Shown piece after piece: positions 55,346 to 63,944 of a stretch of DNA of 64,000 nucleotides. The notes beneath the pieces were generated by a model. It was not told the DNA's origin and made no database searches. It saw only the letters and a program-made list of their open reading frames with translations. The DNA comes from Clostridia bacterium (lineage in GTDB: Bacteria > Bacillota > Clostridia > Oscillospirales > Acutalibacteraceae), in the NCBI GenBank assembly GCA_017403185.1, contig JAFQON010000038.1, positions 32,001-96,000 of the forward strand. The letters are read 5' to 3'. How positions within the stretch are numbered: position 1 is the first letter of the stretch; each line of letters begins with the position of its first letter. A program made the position numbers and the translations under genes.

Positions 55346-56557
55346 TCATGTTTCCGCAAACGGTGTGCTGACATGAGTCAGCCTGAAATTCACCGGACTT
55401 CTGTTGCGGTTAAAGCGATAAACGCTCATGACAATTCCGATTGCAAAATATATGCAAAGATTCGAAGAACCTCCTGCACTCATAAACGGCAGAGTAATAC
55501 CGATACTCGGCAAAAGCATAAGGCACATTCCTATGTTTATAATCGTCTGTGCGCCTATCATAAATGCCGCTCCGAAGCAAAGCATACTGCCCGTAAGATT
55601 TCTTGATTTTTTGCCTACCGATACGATTTTTGCAACAATAAAAGCAAGAACTGCAAGAAGTGCAATACAGCCCGCAAAACCAAGCTCTTCGCCCACAACC
55701 GTAAAAACCATATCACTCTCATTAACGGGAACACCCGCTGCAGACTGAGTATAAGTGCCTTTGAACAGTCCGTCGCCCCAGAACTGACCGGAGCCTATCG
55801 CATTGAGACCTCTTTGCTGCTGATAGACAACATCTCTGTATACCTCATCGCTGAGTGCAGACGGGTAATAAATTGCAAGAATTCTTCTTTTATGAAATGC
55901 TGCAAGAAATTTTGTCCACAAAAGCGGCATCATCGCAACAACGGCACCGGCTGCAACGGCAAAGTAACGCAGCCTGACACCCGCCACAAACATCATGCCC
56001 ACAAACATAATTGCAAAAACTATTGCTGAACCGAGGTCATCGGTAAGAATGATTATGCCAATGGGAATCAAAGCGTGAACAGCCAGAAATATAACATTTT
56101 TGAGGCTGTTGATATTGTCTTTTACCGCTTCAATATGAGCGGTAAATGTTACCATAAACCCGATCTTAACGAGCTCCGAAGGCTGAAATTTAACAGAAAA
56201 GCTTTCTGTTTTTATAATCGGAATCCAACAAATCGCTTCCGGTCTGTCCTCCGTTCCTTCGCCGAAAATAAACAGCGACAAAAGCAAAAGAATGCAAAAT
56301 CCGCCGATAAACGGAGCAAGACCCACTATTGCATCGTAATCGAGAAATGATATAAAAATACAGGCAACAATACCCACACCTGCCGCAAGAATCATAATCA
56401 GACATTCACGGCTTATAAGATCGCCCGCTTCGATTGCATCGTTTCTTGTTGCACTTGAAACCATGAGTGCTCCGAATGCGGTTGTCAGCACGCAAGTGAT
56501 AAAGAGTAAAAAATCGGTTTCTTTGAGAGCATATTTAATTGTTGATTTCTTCCCCAA
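55346..56557 (-). CDS. FtsW/RodA/SpoVE family peptidoglycan polymerase
   Basis: 403 aa, about ten TM helices. The SEDS signatures are GLNAIGSGQFWGDGLF, NESDMVFTVVGEELGF and the C-terminal GITLPFMSAGGSS. SEDS proteins polymerise lipid II together with a class B PBP. The QGLNAIGSG loop suits RodA or FtsW; I lean to RodA, but no mreBCD or mrdA neighbours are present. A good promoter precedes it and a terminator follows, so it is a single-gene unit. Confidence 0.9.
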   Translation of the reverse strand: MGKKSTIKYALKETDFLLFITCVLTTAFGALMVSSATRNDAIEAGDLISRECLIMILAAGVGIVACIFISFLDYDAIVGLAPFIGGFCILLLLSLFIFGEGTEDRPEAICWIPIIKTESFSVKFQPSELVKIGFMVTFTAHIEAVKDNINSLKNVIFLAVHALIPIGIIILTDDLGSAIVFAIMFVGMMFVAGVRLRYFAVAAGAVVAMMPLLWTKFLAAFHKRRILAIYYPSALSDEVYRDVVYQQQRGLNAIGSGQFWGDGLFKGTYTQSAAGVPVNESDMVFTVVGEELGFAGCIALLAVLAFIVAKIVSVGKKSRNLTGSMLCFGAAFMIGAQTIINIGMCLMLLPSIGITLPFMSAGGSSNLCIYFAIGIVMSVYRFNRNRSPVNFRLTHVSTPFAET

Positions 56558-56589
56558 ACAATCACCGCCTTTGTCGGATTCTTCTGTTA

Positions 56590-56618
56590 ATTATAATGTA
56601 TCTTTTTTATCAAATCAA
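56590..56618 (-). promoter_or_regulatory. Promoter of the rodA-like gene
   Basis: Minus strand TTGATT (56618-56613), 17 nt, TATAAT (56595-56590), giving a leader of about 25-30 nt. Confidence 0.7.
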
Positions 56619-56651
56619 TGCACACAGCGTTAACTTTCAGTGAAGTAACTC

Positions 56652-56680
56652 AAGGGGCTGCTTTTACACAGCCCCTTTTT
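56652..56680. terminator. Hairpin after the ceramidase-like gene
   Basis: AAGGGGCTG and CAGCCCCTT form a 9-bp stem around an 8-nt loop. A T-run follows only on the plus strand. As it lies right after the stop of a minus-strand gene, it may end that operon, but the missing T-tract makes this uncertain. Confidence 0.5.
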
Positions 56681-56681
56681 A

Positions 56682-58283
56682 TCAGTTGATTTCGTCGTAA
56701 AGTGAAAGATATGCTTCAGCAATAATTGCGCCTGCGTCGGGACCGGTTGAAACAATCTCTTCATTTTCAGTAAGGTATGAACGCCAGTCATTTGAAGTCA
56801 TCATATAACCTATCTGGTCATTTGTGATACCGAACACGATAACTCTTCTGTCAGTTATGTCGGCAAATGCACTGTAATTCCATGTTGTGCCGTCCCATGA
56901 ATCCTCTGCGGAAACTGCGCCGCCGTAAGCGATTTCGGGAGCAAGCTCACCGGGAATAATTGCGATGGCAAGGTTTGTTCCGAATTCGGCATAACCGACC
57001 TCGGTAACGGTCTCGTATGCAAGACCGTCTCTGATAACGGTGTTTGTAAGAAGTCCGCCCTTTGCAGCAAGCTTGAAAATGCTGTTTTCAATGGGAACGA
57101 AAACTTCGGTAAAGCTGATATTAAGAATGGGTGATACGACCTCATCGTTTGCAATTGATGCGGCAAGCTTGCCGAGAAGCTCACCGTATGCTGCCATACG
57201 GGCATAGCCTTCATCGTATTCTTTCACAAGTTCGGGGTCTGTGTCGAGAACTTCGGGATACAGCGATGTTATTGCAAGCTCTGCGCCGAGAATCTGAATG
57301 AAGTTTGCGTTCTCTTCTTCGTTAAGGTATTTTTCAATAAAATAGGGATAGTCGCCTGTAAGAAGAGTGCCTGCAGCACCGTTACCTACACAATGAACGG
57401 GAAGATTGAGGAGCCATGTTTCCCTCTCGCCTTCTGCATGGGGAACAAAACGAAGTCTGTTAAGCTCACCGTCAAACACCTGAGGATCACGCTTGTCTCT
57501 GATATACTCAGACATATCAACGCTGCCGTAGTAAAGGTCGCCTTCCTTCATATCCTTAACGGCATCAACCATTGACTGAACGGTTACTTTGTAGAGGTTT
57601 TCCATATAGTTCTTGTTCTTACCGCTGGGAACCTCAATGCCGAAAAGATTCTTTATTGATGATGTGAAGAGTGCGCTGATAATATCGCCGTTAAGACCGA
57701 AGGTATCAACGCAGCTGTGCTGATGAAGGCATGAAATGTTGATGCTTGTGATTTCAAGATTGTTTGCATCTGCATATGCCTGGAATTTTTCTCTGATAAC
57801 TCTTACTTCATTGTTGGCAAGACCGAAGGAATCAAGAACAGCAAAAATGCTGATTCCTCTGCCGTCAGAAATTGCTATTGTTCTGACCTTCTGGTCATCT
57901 CTTACTTCGTCAGCAAGCTTCTTTGTAACCGAAAGGCTGCCGCCGACATAGTGCTCCTCTTCAAGCTCTTTGCCTGTGAGAAGGGATGCGTTTGAATAGC
58001 CGAGAGACCATGCAGCATCCTCTGCGGGTTCATCAAGGAAATCTTTTGCGTCGTAACCTTCATAGAAGTTTTCAGATACATAATCATCCTTGTCAACCCA
58101 ATCCTTGGGTTCAAAAATGAGTGCTGCGATGCCTGAAACAAGGCCGTCAAGCAATCCGTCAACAAAGCGGTAGAAGCCGCGCTCGGTGGATGATGTCACT
58201 TCTGTTGCAGCTGAGGAAGGAATCGCAAAAGCCGTAAGCAGGAGTGAAACAGTAAGAATAATTGCCGTTAATTTTTTTGCCAT
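56682..58283 (-). CDS. Secreted neutral ceramidase-like hydrolase
   Basis: 533 aa. A clear signal peptide (AIILTVSLLLTAFAIPSSAA) directs export. LHQHSCVDTFG resembles the HxHS active-site region of neutral ceramidases, GDYP-Y recalls their GD motif, and AIIPGELAPE resembles the conserved PGE segment. An N-terminal insert of about 60 residues precedes the catalytic core. Neutral ceramidases split ceramide into sphingosine and fatty acid. Similarity is partial, so another amidase role is possible. GGAGG precedes the ATG. It is the last gene of the AKR-SGNH-PTS operon. Confidence 0.7.
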   Translation of the reverse strand: MAKKLTAIILTVSLLLTAFAIPSSAATEVTSSTERGFYRFVDGLLDGLVSGIAALIFEPKDWVDKDDYVSENFYEGYDAKDFLDEPAEDAAWSLGYSNASLLTGKELEEEHYVGGSLSVTKKLADEVRDDQKVRTIAISDGRGISIFAVLDSFGLANNEVRVIREKFQAYADANNLEITSINISCLHQHSCVDTFGLNGDIISALFTSSIKNLFGIEVPSGKNKNYMENLYKVTVQSMVDAVKDMKEGDLYYGSVDMSEYIRDKRDPQVFDGELNRLRFVPHAEGERETWLLNLPVHCVGNGAAGTLLTGDYPYFIEKYLNEEENANFIQILGAELAITSLYPEVLDTDPELVKEYDEGYARMAAYGELLGKLAASIANDEVVSPILNISFTEVFVPIENSIFKLAAKGGLLTNTVIRDGLAYETVTEVGYAEFGTNLAIAIIPGELAPEIAYGGAVSAEDSWDGTTWNYSAFADITDRRVIVFGITNDQIGYMMTSNDWRSYLTENEEIVSTGPDAGAIIAEAYLSLYDEIN

Positions 58284-58306
58284 AATATAACCTCCAAAAT
58301 TATTTT

Positions 58307-59377
58307 TTAATTATTTTCAAGCTTCATATCACCGAAGCTTATCCACTTCTTTTTTCTCATAAATTCAGAAATTGCGAGAGTAATGAGCGCAGGTGCAACA
58401 AAGTGCATAACAAGTATTTCAATCACAACGAGTGCAGGGTGCATTCCCGAATCCGTCATTGCATCATAAGTCATAAACTGACCAACAAGCCCCGAAGTAC
58501 CCATTCCCGAGCCCGAAGCATAACATTCCATTTTTAAAACAGCAGATGATATAGGACCGAGAATTGCACTTGTGATTATGGGCGGAATCCATATCTGCGG
58601 CCGCTTTACTATGTTTGGCATCTGAAGCATCGAGGTGCCTACGCCCTGAGCAAGCAGACCGCCGAACTTGTTTTCACGGTAGCTTGCAACCGCAAAACCT
58701 ACCATCTGTGCACTGCAGCCGACAACCGCTGCGCCGCCCGCAACACCCGAAAGTCCGAGAATAATCCCTATTGCCGCAGAGCTTACGGGAAGCGTAAGAC
58801 ATATGCCCATAACAACAGAAACAACGATACCCATAACAACAGGCTGACGCTCCATACCCCACGAGATAACCTCGCCGATATATGTTGTCACCCTTGATGC
58901 GGGAGGACCTATAAATATGCCTGCTGCACAGCCCGCAATAATCGAAACTGCAGGAGTGAGAAGAATGTCAAGCTTTGTTTTACCGCTTACAATGCTGCCT
59001 GCCTGAATTGCAAAAAATGCTGCTATAAATGCTGCAAGCGGGTCGCCGGGACCGGAATAAAGCATACCTGCATCGGCTATAACCGCACCCGCCAAAAGCT
59101 TTGATGCAAATGCACCGACCATGCCTGCAACTGCGGCAGAAACTCCCGTGAGCGGCGCCGCCTTATATTTAAAAGCCATGCCCGTGCCGATGCCTGCACC
59201 GGTTAGCGATTTGGCAACGGCAGCAATCATTACAATGTATGTGCCTGCAGCACCGGGCACAAAGCCGCCTATCTGCTCAAGAATCGTTCCTGTTATAAGA
59301 GTTGCAAACAAACCGAGAGCCATGCCCGAAAGTCCGTCAACAAAAATATAATTGAATATTCCTTTTACGCCCTTCAC
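58307..59377 (-). CDS. PTS transporter subunit IIC (PTS_EIIC_2-like)
   Basis: 356 aa, about ten hydrophobic helices rich in Gly and Ala, including MALGLFATLITGTILEQIGG and SGPGDPLAAFIAAFFAIQAG. It resembles the stand-alone EIIC family found without IIA or IIB domains. No other PTS component is encoded nearby, so the substrate and energy coupling are unknown. It starts 1 nt after the SGNH hydrolase stop. Confidence 0.82.
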   Translation of the reverse strand: MKGVKGIFNYIFVDGLSGMALGLFATLITGTILEQIGGFVPGAAGTYIVMIAAVAKSLTGAGIGTGMAFKYKAAPLTGVSAAVAGMVGAFASKLLAGAVIADAGMLYSGPGDPLAAFIAAFFAIQAGSIVSGKTKLDILLTPAVSIIAGCAAGIFIGPPASRVTTYIGEVISWGMERQPVVMGIVVSVVMGICLTLPVSSAAIGIILGLSGVAGGAAVVGCSAQMVGFAVASYRENKFGGLLAQGVGTSMLQMPNIVKRPQIWIPPIITSAILGPISSAVLKMECYASGSGMGTSGLVGQFMTYDAMTDSGMHPALVVIEILVMHFVAPALITLAISEFMRKKKWISFGDMKLENN

Positions 59378-59378
59378 T

Positions 59379-60002
59379 TTATCCGCCTTGCTTTTCCGTT
59401 ATCTTTTTAAACGCATCAGCGTACACCCTGCCGATAAATTCCGAGCCGTTTTCATTGGGATGAACGCCATCTGCCGACCAATGATTGTAATCAGTGCCTA
59501 CACACGCCTGAGCCATAATACCGTCAAGGGGAATATAATAATCAGCAAACTCCCTTGCAAGCCTGCGTTCAACATCAATTTTACCGTTGAGATCGACCCT
59601 GAAATACTCTTTATCGGGCGCAGGGAGAAGAAACTGCTCAATCATAAGGATTTTTGCATTTGTCTTTTCTTTTATTTCACTGAGCACCTTACGATAATTC
59701 GCTTCAAAGATATCATTGCCGAGCCATGCACGGTTTGATGCCCTGTGCCATGTATCGTTAACGCCGATATGAATTGAAACCAAATCAGGCTGAATATCTA
59801 TAAAATCACTCTGAAGTCTGTCAACAAGATCCTTGGTCTGATTGCCGCTTATACCAAGATTAATAAATTCAAAATCCATATCCGGATTCTCTTCTTTTAT
59901 GAATTTCGCGGCATAGAACGGATAACCTTCACCCAAATTATGATAATCTGAGCGATCTCTGTCTGCATCCGTTATTGAATCGCCCTGAAAAAGGATTTTC
60001 AT
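59379..60002 (-). CDS. SGNH/GDSL family hydrolase
   Basis: 207 aa. The four blocks are visible: FQGDSITDADRD (nucleophile Ser), LGISGNQT, HIGVNDTW, and DGVHPNENG (Asp/His). No signal peptide, so it is cytosolic. Such enzymes cleave acetyl or acyl esters from sugars or lipids. Its operon partners suggest handling an acylated imported compound, which is inference. Confidence 0.93.
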   Translation of the reverse strand: MKILFQGDSITDADRDRSDYHNLGEGYPFYAAKFIKEENPDMDFEFINLGISGNQTKDLVDRLQSDFIDIQPDLVSIHIGVNDTWHRASNRAWLGNDIFEANYRKVLSEIKEKTNAKILMIEQFLLPAPDKEYFRVDLNGKIDVERRLAREFADYYIPLDGIMAQACVGTDYNHWSADGVHPNENGSEFIGRVYADAFKKITEKQGG

Positions 60003-60019
60003 AAGCTCACCTTCTTAAG

Positions 60020-61132
60020 TTAAAAACTGTTTCTGACTTTTCTTAATGTATCTGCAATCTTTATGTGCTGAGGACAAGCAGACTCGCACTTGCCGCACTT
60101 TTGGCAAAGAGACGCATTTGACTCGATATCGGGAAAAATCTCTTTAACAAGCCTTCTGCCGCCTTCGGTTATTTTGTTGTAAGCCGAGAAAACTTTCGGA
60201 ATTTCAACCCCTTCAGGGCACGGCATACAGTATTCACAGCCTGTGCACGGAACGAGATTCAACTCATCAAAAGATTTTTTTGCTTCTGAAAGCATTTCAA
60301 GGTTTTCCTGCGTAAGCATACCCGCAACAGCTTTATCGGCATATGAAAGGTTATCATTCACCATCTGCATGCTGCCCATGCCGCTGAGAAGCATTGATAC
60401 CTCAGGCCTGTTCCACAGAAAATCAAGCGCCCATTCAACGGGTGTTTTTTCACATGAAAGCTTTGCTTTTACGCTCTTTTCAGGATTTGCAAGCTTACCG
60501 CCGAGAAGAGGCTCCATCACTATGACTCCAAGACCCTTCGAAGCTGCATACTCAAGCCCTTCAAGCCCCGCCTGATAGTCAACATCTATGTAGTTAAGCT
60601 GAATCTGGCAGAATTCAAAGCCGTCATAGGCATCAATTATTTTTTTGAACACCCATAAATCATCATGGAACGAAAAACCGAGATGCTTTATTTTCCCCTG
60701 TTCCTTAAGTTTCTCGAGTTTCGGAAGAACATCATATTTAACAACAACATTATCCCACGAATCATTATTGACTGCATGAAGCAAATAAAAATCTATATAT
60801 TCAACATCAAGCTTTTCGAGCTGCTCGTTGAAAATTCTTTCAACATCCTCTTCGCATTTCACTTCACCGAGAGGGAGCTTCGTGGCAAGATAAACCAAAT
60901 CACGGTAGCCGTCTTTTAATGCTTTGCCTACAAGTCTTTCGCTGCTTCCTCCGTGATAGAAAAAAGCGGTATCAAGATAGTTCACGCCGCTGTCTATCGC
61001 ATGGCGAAGCATTTCAACGGACTTTGCCTCATCAATTTTACTGTCGTCACCTTCAACGGTGGGAAATCTCATGCAGCCGAAGCCGAGCACCGAAACCTCA
61101 ACACCCGTCTTCCCCATTTCTCTGTATCTCAT
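60020..61132 (-). CDS. Aldo/keto reductase with C-terminal 4Fe-4S domain
   Basis: 370 aa. The TIM barrel has GFGCMRFPT, YLDTAFFYHGGSSE (catalytic Asp/Tyr region) and YIDFYLLHAVN. The C-terminal extension carries CTGCEYCMPCPEGVEIP and CQKCGKCESACPQHI, a ferredoxin-like cluster domain found in many anaerobic AKRs. It reduces or oxidises a carbonyl or sugar-like substrate; the specific one is unknown. SD GAGGAG precedes the ATG. Confidence 0.93.
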   Translation of the reverse strand: MRYREMGKTGVEVSVLGFGCMRFPTVEGDDSKIDEAKSVEMLRHAIDSGVNYLDTAFFYHGGSSERLVGKALKDGYRDLVYLATKLPLGEVKCEEDVERIFNEQLEKLDVEYIDFYLLHAVNNDSWDNVVVKYDVLPKLEKLKEQGKIKHLGFSFHDDLWVFKKIIDAYDGFEFCQIQLNYIDVDYQAGLEGLEYAASKGLGVIVMEPLLGGKLANPEKSVKAKLSCEKTPVEWALDFLWNRPEVSMLLSGMGSMQMVNDNLSYADKAVAGMLTQENLEMLSEAKKSFDELNLVPCTGCEYCMPCPEGVEIPKVFSAYNKITEGGRRLVKEIFPDIESNASLCQKCGKCESACPQHIKIADTLRKVRNSF

Positions 61133-61165
61133 TTATTTTCTCCTCTTTATAAAATAGCTTTTGTT

Positions 61166-61194
61166 ATTATATCACAGCTGACAAATAAATACAA
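61166..61194 (-). promoter_or_regulatory. Promoter of the AKR-SGNH-PTS-ceramidase operon
   Basis: Minus strand TTGTAT (61194-61189), 17 nt, TATAAT (61171-61166), with TGA extending the -10. It overlaps the divergent promoter candidate for the small plus-strand gene. Confidence 0.65.
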
Positions 61195-61211
61195 GACAGA
61201 AAAGGTATAAT
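61178..61211 (+). promoter_or_regulatory. Candidate promoter of the small plus-strand gene
   Basis: CTGACA (61178-61183), 22 nt, TATAAT (61206-61211). The -10 is perfect but no -35 sits at 17 nt. A 22-nt spacing is known for Spo0A-activated spoIIG-type promoters. Confidence 0.3.
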
Positions 61212-61250
61212 AAAAACGCTAAGGCAAAAAATATACATGAGGTGGTAAAA

Positions 61251-61445
61251 ATGAATGATATGAACGGTATGCCTCAGGGCTTCGGAATGGCTCTGACAAG
61301 AAATGAAAAAGCAATGAACACCTTCTCTTTGCTTAACGAAAACGAAAAGAAAAGGGTTATAGAGCTTTCACGCTCCGTGCGCTCAAAGCAGGAAATGAAC
61401 AGGCTTGTCAGCAAGCTTGAGGCGGGTAAAAATCAACTGTTTTAA
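61251..61445 (+). CDS. Small protein of 64 aa, unknown function
   Basis: GAGGTGG lies just before ATG 61251. The N-terminus is Met/Gly-rich (MNDMNGMPQGFGMALTRNE), and the rest is an amphipathic helix pair with NENEKKRVIELSRSVRSKQE. I think I have seen similar short proteins in Clostridia but cannot name a family. It has its own terminator, so it is a single-gene unit. Confidence 0.75.
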   Translation: MNDMNGMPQGFGMALTRNEKAMNTFSLLNENEKKRVIELSRSVRSKQEMNRLVSKLEAGKNQLF

Positions 61446-61448
61446 AAC

Positions 61449-61472
61449 AGGCGGTTAAAAAAACCGCCTTTA
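61449..61472. terminator. Bidirectional terminator
   Basis: AGGCGGTT and AACCGCCT (61449-61456, 61462-61469) around a 5-nt A loop, between the small plus-strand gene and the convergent PHP gene. Confidence 0.75.
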
Positions 61473-61477
61473 CATAA

Positions 61478-62149
61478 TTATTCGGTATAAACTTTAAGTG
61501 TATATTTGCCGCTTCTCAAGGCTTCTGCAACCTGCTTTGAATCGGTGAGATATTCTTCAAAATATACTCCACCCGGTTCAAGTGAAAGATTACCGTGAAA
61601 ATCTGAACCCGAAAGCTTACGCAGTCCGTGCTTTTCTGCCCATTTCAAAGCAATATCATTCCTCGAATCATGGTCGCCGTGGCCGTTATACACCTCAACA
61701 CCGTCAAGCAATTCCGGGTCAACAACCGTCATACCTATTCTGAACGGATGCGCCTGGAACATTATAAGATTGTTTGCTTCAATAACCGGTCTGAATTCCT
61801 CGGGATCGTTGTATCGTGTCAAATCATTATTAATCACAAAATCCTCATCGAAGCCATAAACAAGATAATCGTTATCATTCTCAAGAAAGCGGAGCTCCAT
61901 ACCGAGAATTATATGAAAATCCTCAGTTTCAAACTCTTTTGCCGCTTTGTAGCCCGAAAGATATTTCTGCACCTGCTCCGCATATGTTTCACCGTGCCTT
62001 TTGAACTGTGAAGCACTGAAATGGTCAGTTATAATCAGCCCGTCATAGCCGAGCTCCTTATATCTGTTTACAATATCAGCAGCCCACACTCTGCTGCATG
62101 AGCTTGCCTCTTTTGTGTGAATATGTGTGTCAAAAAGATATTTTTTCAT
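61478..62149 (-). CDS. PHP domain phosphoesterase
   Basis: 223 aa. DTHIHTKEASSCSRV, TDHFSASQF, MFQAHPFRIG and SGSDFHG form the metal cluster typical of PHP family phosphoesterases. It may act on nucleotides or sugar phosphates, but the substrate is unknown. ATG 62149 is used, with AAAGGGATG upstream. Confidence 0.9.
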   Translation of the reverse strand: MKKYLFDTHIHTKEASSCSRVWAADIVNRYKELGYDGLIITDHFSASQFKRHGETYAEQVQKYLSGYKAAKEFETEDFHIILGMELRFLENDNDYLVYGFDEDFVINNDLTRYNDPEEFRPVIEANNLIMFQAHPFRIGMTVVDPELLDGVEVYNGHGDHDSRNDIALKWAEKHGLRKLSGSDFHGNLSLEPGGVYFEEYLTDSKQVAEALRSGKYTLKVYTE

Positions 62150-62181
62150 TTGCAAATCATCCCTTTTAAAATGTCGGAATT

Positions 62182-62210
62182 ATTATATACCCTCGGTTTT
62201 AAATATTCAA
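62182..62210 (-). promoter_or_regulatory. Promoter of the PHP gene
   Basis: Minus strand TTGAAT (62210-62205), 17 nt, TATAAT (62187-62182). Confidence 0.65.
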
Positions 62211-62237
62211 TAGAAAAGTTTTATTTTCTTACTCCAA

Positions 62238-62271
62238 GCGACAAAATTCATAAAGAGAAATGAGGTATAAT
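62238..62271 (+). promoter_or_regulatory. Candidate Spo0A-dependent spoIIG promoter
   Basis: GCGACA (62238-62243), 22-nt spacer, TATAAT (62266-62271). The Bacillus spoIIG promoter also has a 22-nt spacer and needs Spo0A-P. On the other strand bases 62246-62238 read TTTTGTCGC, five of seven bases of a TGTCGAA 0A box overlapping the -35. Confidence 0.45.
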
Positions 62272-62296
62272 CACAGATGAACACGGAGGGATAATT

Positions 62297-63163
62297 CTGA
62301 AAACAGTTATTTATGCGGATATTCTCGTTATAGTAAATATAATAGTTAATTATCTGATGCTCAGGGCAAGTGCAGCGTTATCCGGCAGCCAATTCAAAGC
62401 CGTGCGCTTTCTTTTCGCTTCTGCTGCAGGCGGTGCATTTTCACTTGTGATTTTTATTGAAAATATACCCGTATGGCTTAATATGATTATAAAAACAGTT
62501 TTTCTGACAACAATTGTTTTTATCGCATTCGGGGCAAAAAATCTGAAAGCTTTTCTCAAATGCTGCGGTGCATTTTTTCTTTCAAATTTTGCGTTTGCGG
62601 GAATTATGCTTGCGCTCCATTTCACTGTTATGCCGAATTCGGCGATTTATAAAAACGGCGTTGCATATTTTGATATTGACATTTTTACACTCACCGTCAG
62701 TGCAGTTGCGTGCTACGCCATACTGAGCCTGATTTCACGCTTCACCAAAAGCAGAATTCCGCAAAAAAGTATATACCCTATACGGATAACCTACGGAGAA
62801 AGATCAGTTGAGGGCAAGGCTCTTTTTGATTCGGGTAACAACCTTTGTGACTGTTTTTCGGGCAAACCCGCAATAATCGCAGAGAATGATTTTGTAAAAA
62901 AAATATACGGCAACAGTGAGCTGACGGATATGAAAAACTTCAGACTGATACCGTTTTCAACCATTCACAGCGGCGGTGCTTTGCCTGCTTTTATGGCAGA
63001 TAAAGCGGAAGTGATGACAGAGGGAAGCTGGCTTGAAGTCAAAGAAATTTACATAGCGGTTACTGAGAAAAAAATTGTTTCGGGCGGATACTCCGCACTT
63101 ATAGGAACACCTTTTTTTGACGCAATCGGCAATCAGATTAAAGGGGGTATATCCGTAAAATGA
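62297..63163 (+). CDS. spoIIGA: Sigma-E processing peptidase SpoIIGA
   Basis: 288 aa if begun at CTG 62297. The N-terminus after it ([20 protein letters not shown]) is the typical first helix of SpoIIGA; beginning at ATG 62357 would delete it. GGAGG lies 7 nt before the CTG, and no ATG, GTG or TTG exists in frame back to the stop at 62261. About five TM helices precede the aspartic protease domain with ALFDSGNN (catalytic Asp178). It activates pro-SigE in the mother cell after signalling from the forespore. It overlaps sigE by 4 nt (ATGA). Confidence 0.9.
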   Translation: MKTVIYADILVIVNIIVNYLMLRASAALSGSQFKAVRFLFASAAGGAFSLVIFIENIPVWLNMIIKTVFLTTIVFIAFGAKNLKAFLKCCGAFFLSNFAFAGIMLALHFTVMPNSAIYKNGVAYFDIDIFTLTVSAVACYAILSLISRFTKSRIPQKSIYPIRITYGERSVEGKALFDSGNNLCDCFSGKPAIIAENDFVKKIYGNSELTDMKNFRLIPFSTIHSGGALPAFMADKAEVMTEGSWLEVKEIYIAVTEKKIVSGGYSALIGTPFFDAIGNQIKGGISVK

Positions 63164-63864
63164 AGCTAAAACTTACCAAATATATAGAGAATATAATTTT
63201 CAGGCTGAAAACAAAGCTTTTCGATACAGAGGTTGACTATATAAACGGCCCCGACACACTTCCGCCTCCCCTGCCCGCAAAAAAAGAGCTTGACTGCCTT
63301 CAGAAGCTCGAAAACGGCGATAAAGAAGCGAGGGAAGAAATTATTGTTCATAACCTCAGGCTCGTTGTATATATTGCAAAGAAATTTGAAAACACGGGAA
63401 TTCCCATTGAGGATTTAATCTCAATCGGCACTCTGGGGCTTATAAAAGCGGTCAACACATTCCGCCTTTCAAAAAATATAAAGCTTGCAACCTACGCTTC
63501 ACGCTGCATTGAAAACGAAATTCTGATGTATCTGAGAAAAACAAATTCAATGAAGGCTGAGGTGTCATATTTTGAGCCGCTGAATGTTGATTGGGACGGC
63601 AATGAGCTGCTGCTGTCGGATGTGCTCGGCAGCGAGCCCGATGATGTTTACCGTGACCTTGAAGAGGACGATGAGCGTTCACGACTTTATAAGGCCGTCA
63701 ATTCACTCAGCAAAAGAGAAAGGCAGATAATGACAATGCGCTTCGGCATAGGCGGCGGCAAGGAATACACTCAAAAAGAGGTTGCCGATTCGCTCGGAAT
63801 ATCCCAAAGTTACATATCAAGGCTTGAAAAAAGAATTATTGAAAAGATAAAAAGAGAGGTGTGA
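63160..63864 (+). CDS. sigE: RNA polymerase sporulation sigma factor SigE
   Basis: 234 aa. An N-terminal pro-sequence of about 25-30 residues ([17 protein letters not shown]) is removed by SpoIIGA. Region 2 has [17 protein letters not shown] and [17 protein letters not shown]; region 4 ends in [18 protein letters not shown]. It directs early mother-cell sporulation genes. Its last residues (IIEKIKREV) are a few short of the Bacillus protein, and an IS-like sequence begins at the stop codon. Confidence 0.96.
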   Translation: MKLKLTKYIENIIFRLKTKLFDTEVDYINGPDTLPPPLPAKKELDCLQKLENGDKEAREEIIVHNLRLVVYIAKKFENTGIPIEDLISIGTLGLIKAVNTFRLSKNIKLATYASRCIENEILMYLRKTNSMKAEVSYFEPLNVDWDGNELLLSDVLGSEPDDVYRDLEEDDERSRLYKAVNSLSKRERQIMTMRFGIGGGKEYTQKEVADSLGISQSYISRLEKRIIEKIKREV

Positions 63865-63890
63865 ACAGGTCCAGTAAAAACGGACAATGA
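63862..63890 (+). mobile_element. Putative left end of an IS3-family (IS150-like) element, continues beyond window
   Basis: After the sigE stop, the sequence reads TGAACAGGTCC and ends AAACGGACAA, reminiscent of the terminal repeats of IS3/IS150-type elements (TG start, GGACA inside). A hairpin and a transposase-like start follow. The right end and any target duplication lie outside the window, so the exact boundary is not fixed. Confidence 0.5.
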
Positions 63891-63900
63891 AAAAAAAGAG

Positions 63901-63937
63901 CCTCCTATGGTAGAATTAAAGAAACTACCATAGGAGG
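63901..63937 (+). repeat. Perfect 13-bp inverted repeat covering the SD of the IS ORF
   Basis: CCTCCTATGGTAG and CTACCATAGGAGG are exact reverse complements with an 11-nt loop. The right arm contains AGGAGG, 7 nt before the ATG at 63945. Folding in a read-through transcript would hide the ribosome-binding site, a known way for IS elements to limit transposase from outside promoters. Confidence 0.75.
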
Positions 63938-63944
63938 TTTTGTT

